In this document: positions 50,201 through 58,868 of the stretch, piece after piece
Position numbering within the stretch: position 1 is the first letter of the stretch
How the letters are laid out: each line of letters opens with the position of its first letter
Virus record (IMG/VR): IMGVR_UViG_3300021378_000021
Location: 1-64,000 of that record
DNA: 64,000 bases
Origin: a virus
Strand: one strand, 5' to 3'
Program-made: the position numbers and the translations under genes
The notes under the pieces: generated by a model
Database searches by the model: none
The model's input: only the letters and a program-made list of their open reading frames with translations
What the model was told of the DNA's origin: nothing

Positions 50201-53200
50201 TGAGAAAATTGGAATGCCATTATCAGTTAATGTGAAACTATCTTTATTAATTCTACTAAGATTAATAGCATCATAGAATTTTTCATCAATACTTTCGGTT
50301 ACAGCACCATAAGATAAATCTAAAGGTTCATTAACAACATCTACTTCAGAATAAAATAATTTACTGAATACTTCAATATCAATTTGACCTGTTTGATTTG
50401 CATCTGGGAAGAATTTAAGTATTAAATCACTTCCAGATATTTCTCCACCAAATGTTCCAATACCAGAAGCATCATCTAATTCACTATCATCATTAGATAC
50501 TGAAAGGAAAGGTAATTGCTGAGTATAAGCATCAGTTCCTTCATTAATTATCATAACCTGATGAAGTGCTTTTGTAGAACCTATACTTACTTGAATTAAA
50601 GATTTTGATGCATTAAATAAAGATCTATCTAAAGTTTGAATTATTGTAGAAGAAGCACCTACTGTAGAATAATATCCAGAATCGTAAATTACGCTTCTTT
50701 CTTGACCATCAAATTGATCCGAAGATTTAAATCTATATGTACCAATTCCAGTAGATGTTGTTCCAAATCCAACAATATTAGTTCTTATCTTAAGTTGATC
50801 AGAAGAAGTATTTTCGTGTATTAGTGATAAAACTCCACTTCCCAAGTCAGTGCAAGTGAATATACCTATTTGATTTCCTGTTGAAGAACTTAAAACATTG
50901 CTATCAATATAATATTCTGACATGAAAGTGTTTGTCCCTGCAATAGAAACATACAATCTCACATAATTCATATCATTAGTAACAGTATTAGTTACTTGTG
51001 CATTAACATAAAGAGATTCAAAATTATTAGCATCTAAAGAAATAATTGTTGTAGTTCCAATTCCCACACTAGTATTTTCTATATCTACAGAACCTGTCAA
51101 ATTGACAAAACCTATAGACTGTGTTCCAACTCCCGATATATCTGTATTAAATATTTGCTTAATTACTTTTAGATCATAATTTGTATTCAATGCATCATTA
51201 GGAACGAATCTTAAGAAAGTTTTTTCAGTTTCGTCTGTAAATAAGTCAAAAATACCATAATTAAATTCTTTTCCAGATATGGACTCATTTTCAACAATGA
51301 CTGATTCTAATTCATTTTTTAAAATAGTAATATCTGTTAACTGAAGTTCAGTGTCATCCTCACTAGACACTCTTAATAAGTAATTAAAATATGTTCTATT
51401 ATCAAGTTCGTCTACTAATAAGTATTCAGTAAATTCTGATTCTGAATTTGAGAACTGATTTTGAAGATCATCAACTGTCAATACGTTAAGATTTGTTAAT
51501 TCTGTATAATTAGTAAGTTTTTTAGTTTTTAATTTTAAAAATTTTGATTTTGAATCTACAACATCAACATCAATAACATTATCAAAATTATTAATAGTAT
51601 CTACTCTTTTCTCATCAATTACATCATAAATTATAGTAATTCCATCATTAGTAGTTGTTAAACCTGCACTCGTATTTGAAGATATTCCAGTATCTGCAAA
51701 ATTTTTCAATCCACTTGTATGAACTAAACTTTCTACCGGAGATTGCTGATCTTTATATGTTATTGAACTTTTTACGGAATATGATAAATTTTGATAATAG
51801 TCATTATCTGGAGTAACTTGAAAATCTTCACTTAATTTTCCAGTTTCAGTATCCCAACCAATATCTTTTGTGTTAGAGTATCCAACATTAAATGTTCCTT
51901 CATTTAAATTTAAAGACTTAATTGTTGCGACAGTGCCAGATTCATTTCCAGTAACAACTTCACCTATTGACAACTCATATGATCCAGAAACTTTTAAAGA
52001 ATCTCCACCACTTCCTGTAACTTCCAAATCTCTTATTATCTTATTTGAAGATAAAGTTTCTCCAATGAAAAATTTGGATGGTTCTTGAACTACCTTAAAA
52101 GTAGGATAATCATTTTTATTAATTATTACTCCACTAAAATCTTGAATTGTTTTTGCAATTCCAGTATTTGTGGTGAATTCGGATACACCAATAGAGACTG
52201 TATCATTAACTCCCGCAGTGCTATATCCCTTTACCTTAAAGAATTTGTATCCATAATCAGAAGAATTGAATCCATCTCCATCTGAACTATATTTTACAAT
52301 ACCTTCAATGAATACTTCATCTCCAACAGCAAATGGTGGAGTATTAAAAGTATTTCCAATACCAGGTGTTGATATTGTGCATGTGAAAAAATCCGTATTT
52401 GATGACCCTACCTTTTCAATTGCAACACCATTATTATTATTTGTTGCAAAAACTTCTACAGTTTCATCAGGTAAACCTTTTGGTTGTATTTTAATATCTA
52501 AAGAAGAAATTGCAGATCCTGTTATTTTTGGTTCAATCAATCCAGAATTTATTACATTTCTTGTTGTGGGATTGACGAGAGTAATAAATGGTGGAGATAC
52601 ATAACCTTCACCTCCACTAACTATTGATATCTGACTTAATGCATTTGAATCTTTTGTTACAATGTTGGGAGAAACATTGACCTTAGGTCTTAAAGTTTTA
52701 TCTGAAGAATAAGTAAATCTGTTATTGATGACTCTACTTTCTTTTATAGATCCTACATTTATTGATTTTGCATTTGCAATTAAATCTATTCCAGAAACAG
52801 AGTTTGTAGATTTTAAAGAAGGTAATTTTTTATATCCAGTTCCTGAAGATATAATACTTAAAGATTTAACTGGACCAGATGGAGAAGTTGATGTCGTTGA
52901 GTAATCTAATGTATCACATTCGGTTGAACCATAAGAAAGTTTTTCTGGTTTTTTGTCAAGATTTACATTGAACGTTGTTGCTGCAACACCACTAATAACA
53001 TATGAATTGTTATAATCACTATCAATATACTTAATACTTGAATAGTTATTAACATCAGTATCGGATTTAACTAATACTCCATCTTTTTCTAAGGTATAGA
53101 ATAATTCATCAATTTGTGAGTTGTAATCTAATGTAAGAGTTGCTGTAGATGTTACTCCAACAGTTCCTACTCCAGATACACTGAAAGTATTTGTAGAGCC

Positions 53201-56200
53201 AGTAGAAACAAATTCATTATTAAACTCTTTGTCCTGATATAATCTCAGACTATAATTTATCAGTGAAGAATCTGAAAGGTCGAATACTAAATTATTATTT
53301 TTGACTGGTTGTAATTGTGGATTAATTAAGGATATTGTTTGTGAAGAACCTCCTGTAGAAGCAAAACTTACAACTGTCGGAGGATTTTGTTGAGAATCTA
53401 TTAAAGTTTCGCAGAGATTAATTCTATTTCTATTAACTTTATAAACAAAATATTCATTATATCCACTATCTTCATAAAGAACTTTATCACCAGTTACTAA
53501 CTCATGATCTGTAATTGTGATTTCATTAGTTACTGTATTAATTCCTGTTGAATTAAATCCAATTGGATTGACTACGATATTATCAATTTCTGATTTATAA
53601 AGAACACGAACTGCTGTTGAAGTTCCAATACCCACTGAAAGATTTGGTTGAACATCTAATGTTACCGTATCTCCATTTTGAAGTTCATGAGATGTTGATA
53701 CTGAAACAGTCACTACATTCTTATCCACATCTCCCAATATTTGAGTATAATTGGATTCAAATGAATACTTATCACTATCATCTCCATTATCATGGAAGAA
53801 TAATTCTTCACCTGTAATTGCAGTCTTTAATCCAATAAGACTTGGACTTTTCTTAACAACGAAAAGATTACTTGATATACCTACTGGGACAGATGTTCCA
53901 TCAGTAGAAACATTTAAGGTTGTTCCACCATTAGTATTAAATCCAACCGGTTGATTTGTTGTGAAAGGATGATTTTCAATGTAAATTCCTTTTGTAGGAA
54001 TACTTCTAGTTGCAGTTGAAATACTGCCAAATGTAAATGATGTGCTGTATCCAACACCACTTATAGTTCCAACACCAACAGATTCTCTAGGATTGAAGAA
54101 AGCCTTATCATTTACTTTTGAATCAAATTTATCTACAGATTTGGAAATTGTAAAAGAATCTGGAGAGAAAGTTACTGCAGTTCCAACAGTATGTGATACA
54201 CCTGCCAACCCTCTTTCAATTCTGAGAACGTTTTGATTTTTAAATACTTCAAGAACTTTTAAAGTTTCTGTTCCAATATTAATACTACTACCAATAGATA
54301 CTTGTTCTGGAATTGGAGAAACATAAATTTCTGTCGTAAATCCTACAGATGCAGATGTTATAGTAGAAAGACATCTTCCATTTGCATAAGAAGGAACTGT
54401 GATTTGATGTGTTCCATTAAGTACCGATAGATTTGTGGAAAATCCAGATATAGTTACATAATCTAGATTTAAAAGATCATGGTTGGGTAATATTGATACT
54501 TTTACTCTACTTGTAGATTCCCATGTAAAAATAGAATTTAAATATTCAGTTGAATTTGTATTTAATTCTACGAGACTCTTTCCTTTTACGGAAGCAACAC
54601 TAACATCTAAACCACTTCCTGAAGTATCAGTATCATCAAATGTTAATTTATCTCCAACTTTGTAATTATTACCAGAATTTTCAATATCTATAGATTTTAC
54701 AGAGTCTGATGTTACAGACACTACTTCTATTTTTTGATCTAAAATATCACTAGTTTCATTAATAAAATCATAATCAGCCTTTAATTCTGATACTTTGTAA
54801 GGAAAAGTATTTCTCAATAAATTTGAATTATTGAAATCAAATGATTGATCCAAATCTGAATTGGAAATTAATTTTGATTTATACTTATTACCTATAAAAT
54901 ATGGAAATTGGTCTATTGTAGCATGATATACATAAACACCATTCGGATACTCTACATTTTTTTCATATCTACCATTATATTCATCCAAGTCTCCAACATT
55001 ATTAAATTGATAATCCTCAACAAAAAATCCAGCATCAAATCCAGATGGTCTATCTTCAACATTCGATGTATTTGAGATATACCCAGATTCTAATGATTTT
55101 AGTCCTGATGATGTATCTTCAGGGTTTGTATATCCATAGGGTCCATAAATTGGATTGCCATCATAAGCCCATCCAATTATGTTTGACCTGCTTGTGGGAT
55201 TTTCTTTAAAAGAATTTCTCAAATTCTCAAAATACTTTGATACTGAATATTGAAGTTTATCTTTACCTTCTAATAAAACTTCTCCAGTAGTGAATCTTGT
55301 AATATTATCATTTAAAGTTAATTTTCTTATTTGTGGATCAATAAAGGAATTTTTTCCTGATGAAACAACTTGAATTTTTGTATTTGATGCTGAATACCCA
55401 ATACCAGTATTCAGAACCTTAACTTCTGATATTTCCCCATTATTAATTATTGCTCGCAATTCTGCACCAGTTCCAGAACCAGAAACAATCAATTCCGGAA
55501 CAGAATAATATTCACTTCCAACAAAACTTGTAAAAACATTAATTATTTTTCCATCAATGATAGATGGTGTTAATTGAGCAGATTTACCATTCTTTATAGA
55601 GATTATTGGTTTTTTCTCTAAGTTTAAAATTGTAGATCCATATCCAGTTCCTGATTCGTAAACATAAGCATCAACAATACTTCCTTTTACTACTGGACTT
55701 AATACTAAATCTTGATACTCTTGAGTAGTAGTGCCAAATCCTACAGAATTATATTTAATAGAAACTGAAATATTAGGATATTTGAAATATTGATATCCAC
55801 TTCCCGTACTATCAAATGTTTTATAATCTCGTCTTTCATAATTAGAAACAACTGTTCCCCCAATTCCGGCATCACATAATCTAAATGAATCGTCGTCAAC
55901 TTTTAAAACAAAGTATTGATTTGTAGTTGTAATTCCAGATATCTGCCCAGATTCATAATCATATTCAATAATTTCTCCATCATTAAATCCATGATTTTTA
56001 AAGGTAACGGTATTGTTTGTTGTAGATATTCCTGTAGGTTTTACAATTAACTTTCTATTAGTGTATCCTTCTCCTTTATTAATTACTTTTACATAAGAAA
56101 CTTGTCTTGAAGACGAAAGAGTTGAGAACTTATGCGTTCCAACAGAACCTGTATAGATTCCTACGACATTGGTGTCCAATTGCTGATCACTTAAAGTGTT

Positions 56201-58867
56201 ATATAATTTTATTGCTTTGTTGTTAGTAACACCGACATAATATACAGAATTAGTGGGAAGATTAATATTATTTCCTGCCGTTCCAATTGCTATTGGATTA
56301 TTTCCTAGAGGATTGTAAATTACTTCTTGACCATTGACGAAATTATGATCTGTTAAAAATAAAATTTGATTAGTTGTCTCACTAACTCCACCACCACTAG
56401 AAAATTCATCTGCATTAAATAAAACTTCTCTAGGTTTTTCAATTATTACAGGTTTGATTACAGCACCACTACCATTTCCTCCTGAAATATTAATAGAAGT
56501 TATCTCTCCAATATTATAATCTTGCGAATCTACATATACTTTTTCAAAACCTCCACTAATAACAGGTTGAATTTTTGCGGTAATACCAGCACCAGTAGAA
56601 ACTTCAACTAATGGAGGATTAATTACATCAAAATCTTCTCCCCCAGAAAGAATATCTACATCTTCAATTGGACCATAATAAATTGCATCTTTAGATTTAT
56701 AGTTACTAATTTCAACACCATTAATTAACATTCCAGTAGTTCCTGGAGTTGTTAAGGTTCCGGAACCATTTTCAATATTTTTTTCTAATGGAAACTTTCT
56801 TAAAAGTTTTTGTATTCCTAGATCAGTTTTTCTTTGAGAATCTAAGGTAAAAGTGTGAGTTCCTATACCAGAATTTGGCACTTGAAATGTTACATTATTG
56901 TCAGAATCTAATAAAGAAGGTGTAGTATATAATTTAAATTGATTTGTAGATGTTACTTTTACATAATAATTACCAGTTTGCAATCCAACTAAAGGTTCAT
57001 TTTGCGGAAGATAATATATTTTATCTCCTGTTAAAAATGGAATGGAAGGATTGAACTCAATAAAGTTATAGATATTCTTAATTTCAGAAAATTCTGGAAT
57101 ATTAAAAGTACTAGCAATACTTACTTTTTTAATACTAGTTTCAATATCAAGACGATAATCTACAATATTATTTTTTTCTTCTGATGGTAATGAATTTGAT
57201 GCAACATATGCATAATCATCCTTATCAACATATAAATTAAGGATATCTGATAATACAGAACTACTCCCAAAATTTGAACCGGAAGATTTTGTTTTATTTA
57301 ATTTTCTTCTTACATCATATTCTTTACTGTCTTCTAAAGATGGTTTATTTGCCAATGTCAAAGTATTTGCAGTACTATCGATAGTTGTAATACCAATTAT
57401 ACCATTAGAGGGTACTACACTCTCACTACCTCTTTCTAATATTTCAACTTCATCTCCAATTTTTAAACTGGATCTATCAATAGTGGATCCTAACTTAGTA
57501 GAACCATTATCTACAATTTCATATCTCGCACTTGTATTGTATATAAAAGAATTTGCAAAAATTTCTTTCCAATTTGAATTTGTATTTTTAATCTTATCCC
57601 CAAGATTTTTAACTGTAATTATATCATTTTCATCTACTTTAAAGTCTTCATTTTCTTCTACTAAATCTTGTATTACTCCGAGTAATATTAATTCAACCTT
57701 CTTAGAAGTATCTCCATCTTCATAAGAAAAATAAGTATCATCAGATCTAATATTTGATGATGTAGTTATAGTATCATTAATACCAGTACATCCAAAAAAT
57801 TGATTAATACTTTTTCCAGTATAAGAAATAGTATTAGTTCCTGAAATTAATGTTCCAGATTGCGGAAAACTTACCGTCGAATCTACTGTTAAAATAGAAG
57901 ATCCTACAGATACACTTTCAATTAACTTTGTATTTGGAGTAATTTCAAAATTTCCTTCTACTGATGAGGAATTTTTAGTATTTCCAATATAAAATTCAAT
58001 TCTATGAAATGTTTTTCCCTTTCTTGAAAATGGTTCTATTGCCGATATTGAAGCAGTTGTGTTCTCATCAGTAGTCTTTATGAGAGTTTGTCCGACAATT
58101 TTTGAGGGTTCTCCTGATATTATTTCTGCTATTGCAACTTCTCTTCTTACATAATTTGCAGAAGATGGTTTGATTAAATAATCTTCTAAATTTACAATAG
58201 AAGGAGTTTCTCCAAAAATAACTTTGAAAAGTATTTTTATTGCTTCGTCTGTTCCTTTAGAAGCATAAAAATCTTTTGCTCTTCTGATGAAATTTCCAAC
58301 GTCAATTTCATCTACAAATTTAATATCTTCTAATCCTGGAGTAAAAGTATACTTCAGTTTTTTATAAAAATCTTTTAAGAATAGGGAACTTAAATTTTGA
58401 ACAGATGAACTATTAGAGTGTTCTGCTGCTGTTGATGTGGAAAAAACAAGTTCTCCACGATTTAAATCTTGATGATAATCGGTTACTCCACTAAATCCGC
58501 GCACACAACCAGTAAAACTATTCGTAGTAATTCCAGTATATGTAATTACTTCATTATCAATTTTAAGAAGTCCATACTGATTTGGAAATCCTTTTGTGCT
58601 AGAAACACTAATTGTAGTATCGGAGGATGTAACACTAGCACTAGTTATTGTGCTATCAACAATAACTTCTGGTTTTAAGTTATCTAATTTTAAATACTGA
58701 TCTAGATTATCACTAATATCAATAGGACCACCTTGATATTCTTGAGAAATATAATATTGTTTTAAAAATTCTACCGCATTCGGACTTTCTTCCAAGATAA
58801 ACTCTGGAAGTTGATGGTCAATTAGATCTTGTACTTTGATTCTAGATTCAAAACCAGTTTGTATCAT
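47279..58867 (-). CDS. 7: Giant baseplate wedge protein, gp7-like (3862 aa)
   Basis: The gene lies between 6 and 8, the T4 place of gene 7. The N-terminal 300 residues hold RRAKDFYASKGTDEAIKILF followed by KVIFGETPSIVNLED, which aligns to the C-terminal T4 gp7 block RSYDFYSTKGIEASYKFLFK and VLYNEEVEIE. The protein is 3.7 times the length of T4 gp7 (1032). The rest is made of repeated beta modules: several GxGY repeats, at least five copies of an H-x-F-x-x-G-x-x-V-x-Y...Y-x-V-x-x-V module, and several DEVI-Y...RG-x-x-G modules. A YHYH-type domain lies near residues 1225-1325 (GWAYDGNPIYGPYGYTNPED; YPNGVYVYHATIDQFPYFIG). It probably decorates the baseplate rim. The ATG at 58867 is 1 nt after the gene 6 stop. 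Confidence 0.88.
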   Translation of the reverse strand: MIQTGFESRIKVQDLIDHQLPEFILEESPNAVEFLKQYYISQEYQGGPIDISDNLDQYLKLDNLKPEVIVDSTITSASVTSSDTTISVSSTKGFPNQYGLLKIDNEVITYTGITTNSFTGCVRGFSGVTDYHQDLNRGELVFSTSTAAEHSNSSSVQNLSSLFLKDFYKKLKYTFTPGLEDIKFVDEIDVGNFIRRAKDFYASKGTDEAIKILFKVIFGETPSIVNLEDYLIKPSSANYVRREVAIAEIISGEPSKIVGQTLIKTTDENTTASISAIEPFSRKGKTFHRIEFYIGNTKNSSSVEGNFEITPNTKLIESVSVGSSILTVDSTVSFPQSGTLISGTNTISYTGKSINQFFGCTGINDTITTSSNIRSDDTYFSYEDGDTSKKVELILLGVIQDLVEENEDFKVDENDIITVKNLGDKIKNTNSNWKEIFANSFIYNTSARYEIVDNGSTKLGSTIDRSSLKIGDEVEILERGSESVVPSNGIIGITTIDSTANTLTLANKPSLEDSKEYDVRRKLNKTKSSGSNFGSSSVLSDILNLYVDKDDYAYVASNSLPSEEKNNIVDYRLDIETSIKKVSIASTFNIPEFSEIKNIYNFIEFNPSIPFLTGDKIYYLPQNEPLVGLQTGNYYVKVTSTNQFKLYTTPSLLDSDNNVTFQVPNSGIGTHTFTLDSQRKTDLGIQKLLRKFPLEKNIENGSGTLTTPGTTGMLINGVEISNYKSKDAIYYGPIEDVDILSGGEDFDVINPPLVEVSTGAGITAKIQPVISGGFEKVYVDSQDYNIGEITSINISGGNGSGAVIKPVIIEKPREVLFNADEFSSGGGVSETTNQILFLTDHNFVNGQEVIYNPLGNNPIAIGTAGNNINLPTNSVYYVGVTNNKAIKLYNTLSDQQLDTNVVGIYTGSVGTHKFSTLSSSRQVSYVKVINKGEGYTNRKLIVKPTGISTTNNTVTFKNHGFNDGEIIEYDYESGQISGITTTNQYFVLKVDDDSFRLCDAGIGGTVVSNYERRDYKTFDSTGSGYQYFKYPNISVSIKYNSVGFGTTTQEYQDLVLSPVVKGSIVDAYVYESGTGYGSTILNLEKKPIISIKNGKSAQLTPSIIDGKIINVFTSFVGSEYYSVPELIVSGSGTGAELRAIINNGEISEVKVLNTGIGYSASNTKIQVVSSGKNSFIDPQIRKLTLNDNITRFTTGEVLLEGKDKLQYSVSKYFENLRNSFKENPTSRSNIIGWAYDGNPIYGPYGYTNPEDTSSGLKSLESGYISNTSNVEDRPSGFDAGFFVEDYQFNNVGDLDEYNGRYEKNVEYPNGVYVYHATIDQFPYFIGNKYKSKLISNSDLDQSFDFNNSNLLRNTFPYKVSELKADYDFINETSDILDQKIEVVSVTSDSVKSIDIENSGNNYKVGDKLTFDDTDTSGSGLDVSVASVKGKSLVELNTNSTEYLNSIFTWESTSRVKVSILPNHDLLNLDYVTISGFSTNLSVLNGTHQITVPSYANGRCLSTITSASVGFTTEIYVSPIPEQVSIGSSINIGTETLKVLEVFKNQNVLRIERGLAGVSHTVGTAVTFSPDSFTISKSVDKFDSKVNDKAFFNPRESVGVGTISGVGYSTSFTFGSISTATRSIPTKGIYIENHPFTTNQPVGFNTNGGTTLNVSTDGTSVPVGISSNLFVVKKSPSLIGLKTAITGEELFFHDNGDDSDKYSFESNYTQILGDVDKNVVTVSVSTSHELQNGDTVTLDVQPNLSVGIGTSTAVRVLYKSEIDNIVVNPIGFNSTGINTVTNEITITDHELVTGDKVLYEDSGYNEYFVYKVNRNRINLCETLIDSQQNPPTVVSFASTGGSSQTISLINPQLQPVKNNNLVFDLSDSSLINYSLRLYQDKEFNNEFVSTGSTNTFSVSGVGTVGVTSTATLTLDYNSQIDELFYTLEKDGVLVKSDTDVNNYSSIKYIDSDYNNSYVISGVAATTFNVNLDKKPEKLSYGSTECDTLDYSTTSTSPSGPVKSLSIISSGTGYKKLPSLKSTNSVSGIDLIANAKSINVGSIKESRVINNRFTYSSDKTLRPKVNVSPNIVTKDSNALSQISIVSGGEGYVSPPFITLVNPTTRNVINSGLIEPKITGSAISSLDIKIQPKGLPDETVEVFATNNNNGVAIEKVGSSNTDFFTCTISTPGIGNTFNTPPFAVGDEVFIEGIVKYSSDGDGFNSSDYGYKFFKVKGYSTAGVNDTVSIGVSEFTTNTGIAKTIQDFSGVIINKNDYPTFKVVQEPSKFFIGETLSSNKIIRDLEVTGSGGDSLKVSGSYELSIGEVVTGNESGTVATIKSLNLNEGTFNVGYSNTKDIGWDTETGKLSEDFQVTPDNDYYQNLSYSVKSSITYKDQQSPVESLVHTSGLKNFADTGISSNTSAGLTTTNDGITIIYDVIDEKRVDTINNFDNVIDVDVVDSKSKFLKLKTKKLTNYTELTNLNVLTVDDLQNQFSNSESEFTEYLLVDELDNRTYFNYLLRVSSEDDTELQLTDITILKNELESVIVENESISGKEFNYGIFDLFTDETEKTFLRFVPNDALNTNYDLKVIKQIFNTDISGVGTQSIGFVNLTGSVDIENTSVGIGTTTIISLDANNFESLYVNAQVTNTVTNDMNYVRLYVSIAGTNTFMSEYYIDSNVLSSSTGNQIGIFTCTDLGSGVLSLIHENTSSDQLKIRTNIVGFGTTSTGIGTYRFKSSDQFDGQERSVIYDSGYYSTVGASSTIIQTLDRSLFNASKSLIQVSIGSTKALHQVMIINEGTDAYTQQLPFLSVSNDDSELDDASGIGTFGGEISGSDLILKFFPDANQTGQIDIEVFSKLFYSEVDVVNEPLDLSYGAVTESIDEKFYDAINLSRINKDSFTLTDNGIPIFSKKFNPNSSALDASTGIFTIQNHFFVTGEELIYTPNSTIVGVGTSAIVTPGGELPSTVYAIKLTENTFKVAITTTAAAAGIGTTFTSFGEGNAHRFTMKEKNSKCILTVDELVQYPIAPTKITHTLSGNVGGSLNNSTSIVSLSGISTINPRDILKVDDEYMGVTNVGLGTTNVGPITNEGSINLVEVKRGFVGSSASTHTDSTLVRIHKGSFNIEDSEIYFTEAPRGNPQIAKTKNNLDSETSSFTGRVFFKSNYDNNKVYDDLSDEFTGIGRTFTLKVGGANTTGIGTEGSSGLVFINNIYQSPKTDNNPTRFNYQILEDSSAGISTVEFSGITRPDEFPLEYFVSDYDTNANEVPRGGIIVSYGSTPGLGFAPLVGASVTAVVGAGGSIVSVGLGTTGHGSGYNGLVSIGISVYESGHSGAAATITANIGVGGTLSFNVVGGGTGYSNPEIFVSDPSYKNLPVIGVSRLGIGATTDTGNGLLVDLKVGGSTGIGSTLFEVTEVKFSRPGYNFRRGDVFKPVGLVTDGSLSSPISDFEITVVDTYSDNFAAWEFGELDYIDSIQNLQDGSRTRFPLNYNSTPLSFEPQENSPIEENINNVLIIFVNGVLQKPVENYIFEGGTSFAFTRAPLPEEEIEIYFYKGVDGTDSTLVDNIIPTIETGDVVQVISNNIYPNTITQDERTVYNITTSDKFETNRYTGLGVDEINYKPLSWTKQKTDKKINGQYVYKSRDVLEPLIFPTARIIKDVSTTDTEIFVDNIELFNYETDNGYTDSSTPLDAVIINGISTESLGSIEKITGFSNIKGFSGIVTGITTASGIGVPLALQFTLIDSNNFTGLSTGYPIYIYDTQIGSGVTSIDDSNSAVVGIGTTFLDNVYYVSSWSNNTGAGTTIGIITCNVDSNSNVVGLGTTGSTLNPVGKYSWGLLEGGTRSTNPISIGVTGNTVSGLTTYPTIQRRGIGIRKTGALPKREV

Positions 58868-58868
58868 A

